Positions 1 to 11,022 are shown, counted from the stretch's first letter. The stretch is 64,000 nt of DNA from Ursus arctos (GCF_023065955.2 NW_026622886.1:12100001-12164000); one strand, 5' to 3'. Notes: generated from the letters alone by a model not told the origin. Numbers and translations: made by a program.

Positions 1-265
1 CTGATCTGCCTGGGGCATCCCATAGCCTCATTGTCACCAGTGTGCCCTTAAGGGACCTCTATTCCCTTCTGTATCCCTAGGTCAAGGGCATGATCTCTGC
101 CAAAGGTGGACAGAGCTCCTGGAACCAGCACAGCAGCCAGGCTGGCTCCCGAATGAACAACAGCTGCTGGGCCTTATGGCCAGGGCCCGTCTCTTCAGGG
201 GTGATCACTGGGGCCCCTACACTCCTCAGATTGTGTCCAAGCCACCTAGCTGCTATCCACGCTAG

Positions 266-392
266 CGGCGCTCAAACTTCAGTGCGCGTTACCAGAGGAA
301 TCTTGCTGCAGATTCTGAAACAGTAGACCTGAGATTCTGCATTTCTAACAAGCTCTCAGGTGATAGCAAATCTGCTGGTCCATGCGGCTGCA
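266..392 (+). mobile_element. MER5A-type hAT-Charlie fragment
   Basis: The segment follows the MER5A consensus: CTCAAACTTCAGTGCG at the left, an 'ATTCTGAAACAGTAGACCTGA' stretch with small differences in the middle, and TTTCTAACAAGCTCTCAGGTG then CTGCTGGTCCA at the right. It is an old non-autonomous DNA transposon with no coding capacity. Sequence on either side (1-265 and 393-655) shows nothing I recognise. Confidence 0.75.
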
Positions 393-654
393 GTTTTGGG
401 GAAGTAAAGCTCTGGAGTGGACTTCTTCCATATGGACCAAAGGTAAGTATCTTGGGCTTTGGAGGCTATAGCATCCGTGTTGTTACCAGTCACCTGTGCT
501 ACGGTAGTGGAAGAAGCCATAGGCAGTGTGTCCACACGTGGGTGTGGCTGCGTTCCTACAGAATTTTATTTACAAAACCAGCAGTGGCTTACTCTACTCC
601 AGGGGGCAGATTTGTCTCTCTATTTGTCTCTCTGTCCATACTGTAGTATATTTT

Positions 655-1113
655 TTACACTGGTGACATCCACAAATGGCTTCCCTGTATCTATGCCCTT
701 TGCAGTATGACTTCACAGATCGTTTCTTTAAGAAACAGAATTTATTTCCTTTTCCTTGAAGTTAGGCCTTCCTTGTGACTTGCTTGGGCCAATAGAACAT
801 GGCAGAAGTAACACTGGCCAATTAAAGCTCAGTTCTCAAAAGGATTTATGCACTTCTGCCCTCTTGGATCTCAGGCTCCACCAAAGGAACCACGTGCACT
901 AATTGACACAAGATAAGAAAACACAAGGAGGGGCCCTGAAAATGGCGGAAGCAGGGCTGTTGAGAGGTGTGTGAAGGGCCAGCCAGGACCAGAACGGCCC
1001 AGCTAAGCCCAGTCTAAACGGCCATGTTTCAGAACAACAAGCTAACGAAATAATTTTTTTTTATGCCACAGAGTTTGGGTTGGTTTGTTATGCAGTGAAA
1101 ACTAACTGCTACA
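655..1113 (+). mobile_element. Old LTR-like repeat, family uncertain (MaLR-like)
   Basis: The left part reads TGGCTTCCCTGTATCTATG, then CTTGTGACTTGCTTGGGCC. The right end reads GTTTGGGTTGGTTTGTTATG and AACTAACTGCTACAC, the usual end of this class of mammalian LTR repeat. Only an LTR-sized unit is present, with no internal genes. The family name is recalled, not searched. Confidence 0.55.
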
Positions 1114-1169
1114 CCTACTATGGGATAAACTGCATACGTTGTCAAGAATCCTTCCAACTACCACTTCAT

Positions 1170-1305
1170 TAAGTATGATCCCCGCTTGCCATGTTAAGAG
1201 CCATGGTTCGGCTACTGAACTTGCCCAAGGTAGCATGGCGGATAAGTGACAAAGCTGGGGTTTGAACTAAACCCAGGGCCAAGGCTCTTGTTACTATACC
1301 AACAC
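1170..1305 (-). mobile_element. MIR SINE fragment
   Basis: Antisense MIR core: CTTGCCCAAGGTAGC, then AAGCTGGGGTTTGAAC and CCCAGGGCCAAGGCTC match the reverse of the MIR region around the tRNA-derived head. It is diverged and without target duplications. Confidence 0.7.
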
Positions 1306-1371
1306 TGTTTGTCATTTCAGTTTGGTCTGCTGTCCCCCTCTTCATCTCCACCCACAACCACAGCAATGCCC

Positions 1372-1373
<2 letters not shown>

Positions 1374-1403
<30 letters not shown>
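1374..1403 (+). repeat. (CA)n microsatellite
   Basis: About 15 uninterrupted AC dinucleotide units. Short chance ORFs translate it as Thr-His or Cys-Val runs and should be ignored. Confidence 0.98.
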
Positions 1404-1405
<2 letters not shown>

Positions 1406-1911
1406 ACCATTGTAGAGGATTTGACACTGGAAGTTCAAGCCCACCAGGAAACAAAAGCTCACTCGGATGCTGAGGGTCCTTTTATAACAACTCTACAGCC
1501 TATGGGATTGCTCCCAGCGCAGGCCACGTGTGTTACGTTTCAGACCACGCAAGCTTGAACTTCAAATATATCCAAACCCACAAGCCAATAAGCTACTTAA
1601 GGAACGTTGGCATCAGTGTACCTGTGTAAAACTTAAAAAAAAAATCAAATGGTACTTTCTTAAAAGAAAATATTAACGTACATTCTGCCGAGTGCGGGCG
1701 TTGGGCGAGGAGTAATGCTTTCCTGGACACAGTATGTTTGACACTGCTGGATCTGCAGGCCTACACTCCTTTTGGTAAGCACAATTTCTGGTCTCACAGA
1801 TTTAATGAAAGATTGATTTTCTTCCTTCCCAGACAAAGATAAACCTCATGAAATGGTGATTTAATTCACAACACAAAAGCATAAAAGCCCTCCTTAAAAT
1901 TAAAAGAAGTC

Positions 1912-1952
<41 letters not shown>

Positions 1953-2975
1953 CAGGTTCATTCACGATAATTGACCACTTTATAATTTTTTTTAAGGCAA
2001 TAGAACTTTGCTAATTCTCACTAATGACAGAGGAGGCCCATTGTAGAAGAACCAATTTTACTGATTACTGAATCGTATAAAATATTCTGAGAAAGAGATG
2101 AAATCTTGGTCATTCAAGACCCTGTTGTGGCTCCATGTGTCTTGCTGAGAAATAGGCAACCACTGCTGTTTTAATTGGGAGAATAATCGGGTTTGTAGTT
2201 TAGTGAACTGAGATAATCGCAAATACCATCCACGTGCAAACCTACATTTCAGCCATTATTTAAAAAGACACTTTCAGGTGATACAAACCAGGAAGTCCCA
2301 TGGGGCAAATTCACAACTCACGGAGTTCAAGGTAAGTGTGCTTTTTAGAAGTGGGCTTAATTTTTTGAGCCGGTAGAAGAATAAGGTTTCAAGTTACACT
2401 TGATAAAGTTTACTCATCTGGCCAAGTCTGACCAGTAACGTATTATCTCAAGGTACACTTAGAACCCCGGTATTCACATAGCATTTGACATAAAAGGTCA
2501 AAGCCAGATGTGGAGTTGGAATACATACCCAACTCACAATGGATGATTAATATATTGAAAAATATGGTTAATTAAAATGTTTAAATCAAATGGAATTGTT
2601 CATAAAATAAAAAAGAAACAATAAAACACTTGGAAAATAAAGGAATTCCTAAAATATAAACTCAGAGCATCTCAAACAATGGCAACTGGGAGGCGGATAC
2701 TCCCAGAGAAATTGTCTTGCATTTGACTGAGAATAGTTTCTGACTCTCTTTCTAAGGCCATAAGAAAGGAACATTTCTGAGCTATTCTGTCCACATCGGA
2801 TACCACCAGAATTGGCAAGAATCTTAAACAAGTTACTCCAAAGTTATTGCATGTATATATTTTAAGTTAGAAATTCTTCGTTGTTTTATTTAAGAAACAC
2901 ATGGATTCATCATTTAAATGAAGAGGCAGTTGTAGTTGGATCTCTAAGCATAATATTAATGTGATAGGAAAGCAA
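1404..2975. other. Unique intronic or intergenic DNA with one (CA)n
   Basis: AT-rich sequence with no coding-like open frame and no repeat I can name, apart from a (CA)n run at 1914-1951 of about 19 units. Poly-A and poly-T runs are short. Confidence 0.6.
1914..1951 (+). repeat. (CA)n microsatellite
   Basis: About 19 pure CA units, long enough to be length-polymorphic. Confidence 0.98.
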
Positions 2976-2979
2976 TGCC

Positions 2980-3180
2980 TACCGTATGAGAAAGACACTA
3001 TTCTAGAAGCTTTGCATATATGAATTCTCTTAATGCTCATGTCAACACTATTCGATGAGTACTATAATTAAGGCCACATACAGATGAGGAAATTGAAGTA
3101 CAGAGAAGTTACATATAACTTGCTCAGGATCCCATGCTAGTTGAGTGCTGAAGTTACAATTCAGACCCTGGCAGTGTGGC
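2980..3180 (-). mobile_element. MIR SINE, antisense
   Basis: Contains the reverse MIR hallmarks: ACAGATGAGGAAATTGAAG, a GAGAAGTTACATA stretch, CTTGCTCAGGATCCCATGC, and a tail of ATTCAGACCCTGGCAG. Old and diverged. Confidence 0.8.
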
Positions 3181-3184
3181 TCAC

Positions 3185-3765
3185 TCTGTACTCAGACCTC
3201 CACTGCCTTGAAAGCATGACAAGATGCACCTGTCCATCTAGACTTCTGAAGAAGAAAAAAACTCTTTTGGAAATTGTTACAAACATAATTTTGTCTAAAA
3301 TAAGGTCATATTTATTAATAATGCCATGAAAAGTTCAAATTTAAATGAAACTGCTAAAACGACCGGTAGAAAATTATTTTCTTGACCCTCACATCAAGCC
3401 TCTCTTGATGCCTCTACCTTGAGCCAGTCATGTTGGAGAAAATGAGGACAAATCCAGCTAAAGAGAAAATGTGACTTGACTTGTCACAAAACCTGTCACG
3501 GGTGTGAACTGAGTCAAATTGATTCAAGTTGTTTTCGTACAACAAATCTGGAACATCTGGGTCTTGAATTACACGACAATTAATGTAAAAAATGTCAGTA
3601 GTATTTATGGAAGCTTATTCACATGCTATAATTAGTTTGCTCTAACTTAGAACACTTATGACGTTCAGGCAGACAGACTCTTTCAAAGTGATTTTTAATT
3701 AGTGAGGTTACAGCCATGAATGTTTCTGCATTTAAACATGGAAATGTGCATGTTCTTTTATCATT
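3185..3765. other. No recognised feature
   Basis: No gene, named repeat or microsatellite is seen. Frames are closed by frequent stops. Confidence 0.5.
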
Positions 3766-3769
3766 TATA

Positions 3770-4085
3770 TATTGGGTCCTTCCTAGGTAATGTTGGGCTA
3801 CAAAAATGACCAAGATTAAGTTCCAGCCTTCAAGGTCCTTAATAATCCAGTAGGAGAAATAATATGTGTTCACAAAAAATATTCAGTGCAAAATAGAGCA
3901 ATTCATAACTGGGAAATAGAGTAAGTGCCACGACTTCATAAAGAACGTGTTTGGTACGTGTATGTGGGTTGGGGAAGTTCACTGTAAGAGGAGGGAACAG
4001 CAGGAGAAAAGGCAACTCATGGCAGGGAAATAAACCAAGGTAAGTGGTCCAATGTGTCAGCAATAGTGAATGTGTGAGGGATTTG
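3770..4085 (+). repeat. Ancient interspersed repeat, name not assigned
   Basis: Follows the layout of an old mammalian repeat: 'TTGGGTCCTTCCTAGGTA', then 'TTCCAGCCTTCAAGGTCC', then 'AATAATCCAGTAGGAG'. This matches the theme 'bar-coded' by phrases like lost size, load, block sold in many copies (…CAAGGAGCTTA-CAGTCTAGTGGG…). Related pieces lie at 9335-9690, 35440-35890 and 40150-40440. I cannot name the family with certainty. Confidence 0.4.
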
Positions 4086-4089
4086 GGGG

Positions 4090-4435
4090 AAAAGTGTAAG
4101 AAAGTAAATTAAATGCAAAGTTGTAGAGAGCATGTATGATCTTCCGGCACACCAGCCAGTACGTGGAATGTGCTGTGCACCAACGGGGCATGGGCAGGCG
4201 AGAGTGCATCAAGTGTTGCTCTTACCCATGCAGATTTCTTTCGGGAGACATAACACCATCATAGCCCGAAGTACTCTTTCCTCAGTCCTCCCACTTCCTC
4301 AACAGCCACCATCCACAAAACATTACCATGACAAATCTCTCTAGAACAGGAATCAGACAAAAGCTTATAAGCTATACAAGACTTGAAGACTAATATTAAT
4401 GATTATTCTAAGAGACAAATATGTAATAGTGCCTA
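4090..4435. other. No recognised feature
   Basis: No coding frame of interest; the 70-codon frame at 4132 has no protein-like character. No repeat recognised. Confidence 0.5.
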
Positions 4436-4439
4436 AGCA

Positions 4440-5780
4440 CATGAGAAACAGTTCTAGAGATTGACCACGTTATATATCATAAAAGATACACCAACAAATT
4501 TTTTAAAAATAGTGTATAAAGATCACAATTAAAGATTGATATCAAAAAGGGATCGTTGTTTAAAACCCCATACATTTGGAAATGTAAAGTATACTTCTAA
4601 ATAATTTATGGATTATAGAAGAATTATACTGGAAACTATAGTATAAGTACCATGTGAATAATATAAAAGATACTTAGAAAACTTGTGGGATGTAGCTATA
4701 GCAGGAACCTTTACACCCTTGAATGCTTATATCTAGAAAAAGAAAGGCCAGAAGCTAGTAAACTAAATCTTTAACTTTAGTTGTAAAAAAAAACAGCATA
4801 ATAAGTCCAAAAAATTGAAAAGAAAATGTGTTTAATATAAGAGCAAAAATAAATGAAAAAGCAAACAAAAATAGAACTGAGAAAATCAATAAAGCTAAAA
4901 GCTAATTCTTTTGAATGACCAATATTCTTGCCTCTGGCAGGATCAGTGGAGAAATTCAGAGAAGGAAAAACTCAATAGTATTAGGAATAAAAAAAGGAAC
5001 ATAATCATAACTGCAACAGAAATTTAAAAAGATAATAAGAGAAAGCTACAAATATCTTTGTACCCAAAAGTTGGAACCAAATTCCTAGAAAGTTACTGCA
5101 AATAACTGAAGCAGACTACAAATTAAATAGAAAATCGGTATGGTCTAATATCCAATAAGAGAAATTGGATCTGTTGTTTAAAACCTTACCACAAAGAAAA
5201 CACCAGGCCCAGATGATTTTTATGGGCTCTAGAAAACATTCAACAAATAGCCAATTCCAACTTTGAACTTTAAAAAAAAAAATTTTACTTTCCAGCTTAT
5301 TTTATAAGCTAATGTTAGATTGATACCGGCAGACAAGAAAACTATAACAGAGGAAAACCAAGTTAATTAAATTAATAACTCAACTCATAAATGTAGATGA
5401 AATCCTCAAAAATCATTAGCAAAGAAAATTCAGAAATGAACTATATAATTTGAAATCATTCCAGAAATGGATATTTGGATCAACATTAGAAAATTTATTA
5501 TTGTAATTCATCATGTAAACAGATACAGAAAAATCCATAAAATTAAAGCATATTTATTAAAAAAAAAAAACCTCTTAGCAACCTAAAAATAGAATATGCT
5601 TCACCTGGCAAAAGATATCTAACAAATAATTACTGAAAACACTAAAGGAATTCCCTTTAAACTGTGCAGTAAGACAAAGATACTCGCTGTAAACACTTCT
5701 AGTCAATCCTACATTAGAGACTTAAGACAGAGCAATACAACAAGAAAAAGAATGGAAAATTAGAAAAATGGAAAAAGGAA
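4440..5780 (+). mobile_element. Old L1 ORF2 relic, heavily decayed
   Basis: A-rich sense-strand L1 sequence. Best anchor: CACCAGGCCCAGATGATTTT followed by TATGGGCTCTAG, the decayed remnant of the conserved Pro-Gly-Pro-Asp segment of L1 reverse transcriptase. Upstream, AATAAAGCTAAAAGC and related A-rich text fit the ORF2 endonuclease-RT linker. Many stops and indels are present, so the copy has been dead for a long time. Confidence 0.65.
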
Positions 5781-5784
5781 GAAA

Positions 5785-6860
5785 CAGACGTTCTATAAAA
5801 AGAATTTATAGTTTATGAATGAATGAATGAGTTGAGCATGTTTGTAGACTGAATAGAAGCTGATGCGGAGGGAAACCTGGAGATGTAGAAGATGAGGGAA
5901 ATGTCGGATCAAGATTCCCAAGGGAAAAGCAGGAAAGGTAAGGCTTCTGAGCTTGATGGCGCCCCCTTCTTGTACCCTACACTGGGTAAGTTCACTGTTG
6001 TGTTTGTGATTTTAGGTGAGACACCCAGGTGGGGACAAGAAGTAGATCCACACAGAGATGGGAGAAAATGTTCTCTTGGGCAAAATATGCTCATTATGAG
6101 GGAAATGTATAATTTAAATTTCCATAGCTGTTAAAATTTCCATAGCTAGTATCTCAAGATCTACCAAGGCCGCAGCCTTGCTTTATCCCCAGTCCCGCTG
6201 CCTATACATTCTTACCTGGAAGCCCCTGATGAGATTATCTGCTTCTATCTGCAAGCTTCATGGACACTGGTGGCTATTGGTTGCCTCAAAAATAACCATA
6301 TATGATCTTGGGTCTGATCTAGACTTAAGCCTATCCCCATTGCTTTCTTTTCTGCTTCATAGACTCAACATAAATTTCAAGTGCGTAGATCTTTACTGCA
6401 GGGCACTGTATCCCTGGGAATTCAATGAGAGAAGTAAGCTCTGTCCTCAAGGTGTTTAAAATTGAATACGGGCCCCTAATCCTGTTATTTAGTCTCCTTG
6501 AACTGAGGTCAAGGAATCACAGACATTGGCACTGGAAGGGATGATGGAAGGGGGCTTTCTTCATATTATAAATGCAGAAAGTCAAGGGCCCACTGATTAA
6601 GGGGTTTGCCCGTGATCATGAAATCAGAGACAGAGTCAGAGCCTCTGATTCCTGATTAGTGCCTTTCCCTATACCGTGAGCAGCTACAATTTGGAAAATC
6701 AGTGTGAAGGGCAGTAAGGGATGGTACAGGATGAAGGCATCATCCTTGACCTTTAAGGTTGCACAAGAACAGAGGCAGAGGCCCAGGTAATTACCTTCTT
6801 AGAGGCTTTTTTTTATGCCTAAATGCTGAAATTAGTATATAAGTGAGTGCAATAGAAGAT
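5785..6860. other. Mostly unique DNA with one MIR-like stretch
   Basis: At 6520-6660 the text TATTATAAATGCAGAAAG, then GGTTTGCCCGTGATCATG, then AGAGTCAGAGCCTC is consistent with an old antisense MIR-type fragment. The rest holds nothing recognisable. A chance 80-codon frame begins at 5892. Confidence 0.45.
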
Positions 6861-6864
6861 TTTT

Positions 6865-6945
6865 GAAAACTGGGACTGGATTTTATTCATTTCTATTCCA
6901 GCACAGTACTTAGCACATAGTAGGTTTTCAATAAATGAATGCTAT
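6865..6945 (+). mobile_element. L2 LINE 3' end fragment
   Basis: The 3' tail signature is present: TTCCAGCACAGTACTTAGC, ACATAGTAGGTTTTCAATAA, ATGAATG. It is an ancient LINE2 relic and non-coding. Confidence 0.75.
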
Positions 6946-6949
6946 GTGG

Positions 6950-8145
6950 ATATTGAACCACAAAATATTTAATGTGTTTGGAGTAAAGGAGTCTGGACTT
7001 ACAGTAGATGTTTTACAGATTTTTCTTTGAGATGGGTTTGGCTGTGATATAACATTTTTCAAAATGATGGCTGCATAAAAAACAACAGAAATACAAATGT
7101 TGTTAGAGTTCTCAGTCTGTCCATGTTAAATTCCACTCTGGAATAAATTCCTCTCTGGAATGTTCTAGAATCCTCTCTATGTGGTATTTTTTTTTTTTTT
7201 CTATGTGGCATTTTCTCCCAATTTATTGCAAACATTTGTATGGCTTCGGTCACAATAAGACCAGTATTTCCTGAATCATTTGACATTCAGCTGTTGCTGA
7301 AGATGTTGAAACTACAAGCAAACCTGCTAATCGTTGGCAACAAAGCAGCTTAATCCTGGCTGACCGGCGATTTGTTTTGGAGCCTTTGGAGCAACAGAGA
7401 GATTCAAGTTTATAAAAAGAGGTAAATAGTCGGTTAGAGATTAGAAGCGAAAAAAGGAAAAGACTTCTTTCCCCCAGACCACACACTGATAGGGAATCTT
7501 CCTTGAGCAATTGTTTGAGAATGTTTCATGTTTTGTCCCCCTCCCTTCCCCTCAGCTCCGCTGCCCATTCCTCCCCCTTCCTCAGCCACAGAAACTTTGA
7601 TTGACACTTGTCACCGCTGATAGAGAGAGAAAGATGCTTGGGGAGGGGAGGGAGGAGGCGGGGGTAGCAGTCTCGTCAAAAGCAGCCGTCGTCAAGAGAT
7701 GATTCCTTCTTTCTGCATGTGTTTTGTCTCTCTCTAAATTATTCAAATCTGGGTGGCATCTAGGATAACTGGCATTTTGACACAGCTTAAGGGATTGTCT
7801 CCCTAACACTATTGAATCGAAGCTACCACCCTTTAAAAATGTATAAAGAGATCTTTGGTATAATCTGATATGTCTACAAATGAAAGACAGTTTCATGAAA
7901 AAGGCCTTAAATATTTTTGACTTATTATTTTGTTTCATCCATCTTAAGAGTAATCTTTACAAGCTTGAAAAAGAGAAAAGCTCTTCCTTGGATTTCTTCA
8001 AAGCATATGCATAATAGCTTGGCGGGTGCTGGTTGGGTACACAGCTGAGGCAGCTGATTGAGAACATAGGTGTGGAATTTCATGTCCAGAAAGGTCTGCC
8101 TTTGTTAGAAATATCTTTAGCGTGGGGTGTGGAAGGAGCACTGAG
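6950..8145. other. Repeat-poor block, possible conserved non-coding DNA
   Basis: No transposon was recognised over about 1.2 kb. It includes a G-rich tract (7638-7670, GGGGAGGGGAGGGAGGAGG) next to CpG-containing sequence (CAGCCGTCGTCAAGAG), and a stretch around 7330-7400 with AATCGTTGGCAACAAAGC. No splice-framed coding exon was found. Conservation is inferred only from the absence of repeats. Confidence 0.4.
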
Positions 8146-8149
8146 GAGT

Positions 8150-8265
8150 TGGGGTGATCTGATTATAGCTGCAGAAATGCCACTGCCAATTGCAAGGTCT
8201 TAGACAAGTCATAGAAGGACTCTAGGCCACATTTCCCCCACTGGTGGTCCCTACCTCCTTCCAGC
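8150..8265 (+). mobile_element. MIR SINE fragment
   Basis: Sense MIR core: GCCACTGCCAATTGCAAGG, TTAGACAAGTCATAGAAGG, then a CCCCCACTGGTGGTCCC tail region. Diverged. Confidence 0.55.
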
Positions 8266-8380
8266 TTTAGGGGTATGTAATTATTGTCTTATTCTTTTAT
8301 TCATTCATTTTAGTAGCATTTTCCTGTCATGGTCCTTTGTGGATGGAGATACTTAGTGACATTTTAAAACTTTAGTTCAG

Positions 8381-8584
8381 GGGCGCCTGGGTGGCACAGC
8401 GGTTAAGCGTCTGCCTTCGGCTCAGGGCGTGGTCCCGGCGTTATGGGATCGAGCCCCACATCAGGCTCTTCCACTATGAGCCTGCTTCTTCCTCTCCCAC
8501 TCCCCCTGCTTGTGTTCCCTCTCTCACTGGCTGTTTCTATCTCTGTCAAATAAATAAATAAAATCTTTAAAAAAAAAAAAAAAA
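8381..8584 (+). mobile_element. Carnivore tRNA-derived SINE (SINEC), young copy
   Basis: A full-length SINE. It opens GGGCGCCTGGGTGGCACAGC, has the tRNA-like head with GTTAAGCGTCTGCCTTCGGC, a body with CCCCCTGCTTGTGTTCCC, and a tail of TAAATAAATAAAATCTTT followed by poly-A. A perfect 15-base target duplication, AAAACTTTAGTTCAG, lies at 8366-8380 and 8585-8599. The clean duplication and intact ends mark a recent insertion. It has no protein. Confidence 0.97.
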
Positions 8585-8668
8585 AAAACTTTAGTTCAGG
8601 TCAGCAATCGATATTGGTGCCTCTGGGTCAAGCCCTGTGCTGGGCACCCCAGGGGGGGTGTATGTGCA

Positions 8669-8674
8669 CGTGTG

Positions 8675-8720
<46 letters not shown>

Positions 8721-8721
8721 A
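8669..8721 (+). repeat. (TG)n microsatellite
   Basis: Long TG run with a TTTG interruption near 8690. It lies between two oppositely oriented SINEs. Confidence 0.97.
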
Positions 8722-8815
8722 GAATGGGTGGGGCAGGTACTAAGGTAAGTGCCCTGGTTCCTATTCTCAAGGAGTCTGCAATTTTCACCTCTCTTGTTGG
8801 CTTGTTTAAACTTTC

Positions 8816-9019
8816 TTTTTTTTTTTTTAAAGATTTATTTATTTATTTATTTGACAGGATAGAGACAGCCAGCGAGAGAGGGAACACAAGCAGGGGGAGT
8901 GGGAGAGGAAGAAGCAGGCTCATAGCGGAAGAGCCTGATGTGGGGCTCGATCCCATAACGCCGGGATCAAGCCCTGAGCTGAAGGCAGACGCTTAACCGC
9001 TGTGCCACCCAGGCGCCCC
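8816..9019 (-). mobile_element. SINEC, antisense young copy
   Basis: Reads poly-T, AAAGATTTATTTATTTATT, GACAGCCAGCGAGAGAGGG, CAAGCAGGGGGAGTGGGAG, GTGGGGCTCGATCCCATAAC and ends CACCCAGGCGCCCC. It is the same subfamily as the copy at 8381 but in reverse orientation. Flanks AAACTTTCT and AAGCTTTCT give an imperfect target duplication. Confidence 0.96.
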
Positions 9020-9080
9020 TAAGCTTTCTGTTAATAAGATCCTTTGAATAGAGGATCACTAGATTTAGTAGTTAAAAGCA

Positions 9081-9205
9081 CAGGACGCCCAGTTAAATAT
9101 AAAATGTAGATAAGTGACAAATAATAATGATGCAATATTTGGTACAAACTTAGACTAAAACATCATTTGTTGCTTATCTGAGATTCACATTAACTGGGCA
9201 CCCTG
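9081..9205 (+). mobile_element. Palindromic MITE-like element
   Basis: The left arm CAGGACGCCCAGTTAA and the reverse complement of the right end, CAGGGTGCCCAGTTAATG, match. The match continues into TAGATAAGTGACAAATAATA against CAGATAAGCAACAAATGATG. A related single arm occurs near 48495-48575. Likely an old non-autonomous DNA transposon; the family name is not assigned. Confidence 0.6.
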
Positions 9206-9334
9206 TATACCCTGGCTATCCTAAATGACGTCACCCCTGAGCGCTTCCCTCAGATGCTCTTACCAGAATTTTTGAGGCTTGAGTGAACTGAGTCTGAGAG
9301 AAAATTAGAGATATATATCTTTAACGTGGTAGGA

Positions 9335-9690
9335 TTGGTTTATTCATGCATTTAACAAATGTGTCTTGAGGACTTACTATGTGCTGGGAACTAGGCCAGG
9401 TCTTGGAGTTAAAAGTGGAAGAAGAAGAAAGCATAGCCCATGATGTTATGAAGGTTATGGATTCCTGGGAGAGAAACAGACATTTAAAAATTAATCACCT
9501 TTCATAAGGACTTAATTCCAGTGGTCGTAATGCTCATGAAGGAAAATGTAAGGTGCAACGAGAATGGTTAACACCGAGGTGCCTAATCTCATCTTGGAGG
9601 TTGGAGCAGGCATCTTCGGAGAAGTGATATTTAACCCAAGACAAGTGGATTTTGGAAAAGAGTGTTCTAGACAGAGGAGCCACTAAGGAG
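9335..9690 (+). repeat. Ancient interspersed repeat, name not assigned
   Basis: Begins TTTATTCATGCATTTAAC, then GAGGACTTACTATGTGCTGG and GGGAACTAGGCCAGG, the start of a common old mammalian repeat. It continues with AGAAGTGATATTTAACCCAAG, the expected downstream phrase. Confidence 0.55.
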
Positions 9691-9694
9691 TTTT

Positions 9695-10030
9695 TGTTGC
9701 ACCCATGGAGGGTAAGTTCGAACCCAAGGGAAACTGAAATCACAGTGGGTAGTTTGTTGTCATTGTTGTTTAGTATAAATGCAAGAGCAGCTACTACCTC
9801 AGAAACAATCATGTTTCCAGAATCAAATATTAGTGTTGCCAGAGCCCATATAGCCGATGCCCAGATCCGAAGGAAGGAGGGAAGACAGAGAAAGTTGTCT
9901 TGGTTTCTTTGTCAGGATGCCAGTGAGTCTATGCTTGTCACTAAGAGCCCATGATCTGTGAACTTAAACACAACTGGGAGAAGCTGCCCATCAAGAGAGC
10001 AATTCAACACGATTTTTACCACTCTGCTAT
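9695..10030. other. No recognised feature
   Basis: Unique sequence. The 100-codon frame from 9652 shows no domain and overlaps repeat sequence at its start. Confidence 0.45.
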
Positions 10031-10035
10031 GGTGA

Positions 10036-10422
10036 GTGGTGTATTCGTTTGCTAGGTCCTCCATAACAAAGTACCAGGCTAAGTGGTTTAACTCAACAAC
10101 AGAAATTTATTTCCGTTCTAGAGGCTAGAAGTCCAAGACAAAGATGTTGACAGGGTTGGTTTCTCCTGAGGTCTCTCCTTGGCTTGTAGTTGGCTGTCTC
10201 TTTTCTGTGTTTCACATGATCTTTCCTCTGAGTTTATGCATGTTTGTGTTCAAAGTTCTTATAAGGACACCAATCATATTGATTAGGGGTCTCCCTAATG
10301 ACTTCATTTAACTTAATCACCTCTTTAAAGCTCTTATCTCCAAATATAGTTATATTTTGAGGTCCTGGAGGTTAGGACTTCAACATGATTTTGGAGTCGG
10401 ATACAATTGATTCCATAACAGG
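10036..10422 (-). mobile_element. MLT1-type MaLR solo LTR, antisense
   Basis: Reverse-strand LTR features: GTGTATTCGTTTGCTAGGTC at one end, then AACAACAGAAATTTATTTCC, a TCTAGAGGCTAGAAGTCC block, TTCTTATAAGGACACCAATC and CTTAATCACCTCTTTAAAGC, ending GATTCCATAACAGG. LTR-sized, no internal region, an old endogenous retroelement remnant. Confidence 0.85.
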
Positions 10423-10424
10423 TG

Positions 10425-10800
10425 GCATGGAAAAACAAACAATCTTTGTTACTTCCTCTCTCAGAGGGCGAGAGGGGCCACTTAGCTAGGCAAATGGGCT
10501 GGCTTGCTCTCTGTGCCACCAGCCCTCAAAATCCAAGCTTTCAGGCAGGGCCTCAAGGACACTGGGTCCTATAGACACTCTTACCCAGGATTACTGCTTG
10601 TTGTGGGCAGTGGTTGGATAGAGATGAAAAAAGAATAACTGTTCAGGGATTACAGCCTTTTAATTGATCAGTGGCTGCTACTCATCCATTAAGCTACTCG
10701 TTTCTTCTCCATGGAGAGGAATAGGTAAGAAAGGAGGTAAGAGACCACGAGCGTTGTTCTCGTAGAGGTCCAACCATGTGGGGAAAAAACCTGAGAAATG
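10425..10800. other. No recognised feature
   Basis: Unique sequence between the LTR and a degenerate tandem repeat. No coding signal was found. Confidence 0.45.
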
Positions 10801-10806
10801 GTTGAT

Positions 10807-10965
10807 TAGTACCAGTACCAGTATCAGTCTTTGCATTAGTATTGGTACTGGTAGGTAGTATCAGTATTTGTATTAGCATTTGTGCTAGTATTGATGTCAA
10901 CATTATCATCAGTATTGGTGTCAGTATTTGTTAGCATTAAAAGTGCTATTGGCATTCGTATTAAT
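10807..10965 (+). repeat. Degenerate minisatellite, AGTATT/AGTACC theme
   Basis: About 160 bases in which six-base words such as AGTACC, AGTATC, AGTATT, GGTACT and AGCATT recur in loose register (for example AGTACCAGTACCAGTATC). The complementary strand reads as a long Asn-Thr-Asp frame, which is an artefact of the repeat. It is too decayed to be an ordinary simple repeat but clearly tandem in origin. Confidence 0.7.
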
Positions 10966-11017
10966 ATAATAAAACATCTAGAACAATGTTTTGGGACAAA
11001 TAGGAGCTCAAGAAAGG

Positions 11018-11022
11018 TTTTG

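Noticed and set aside
7582..7938. 118-codon antisense frame
   Set aside because: No start context, splice framing or domain; better explained by low stop density in a repeat-poor block.
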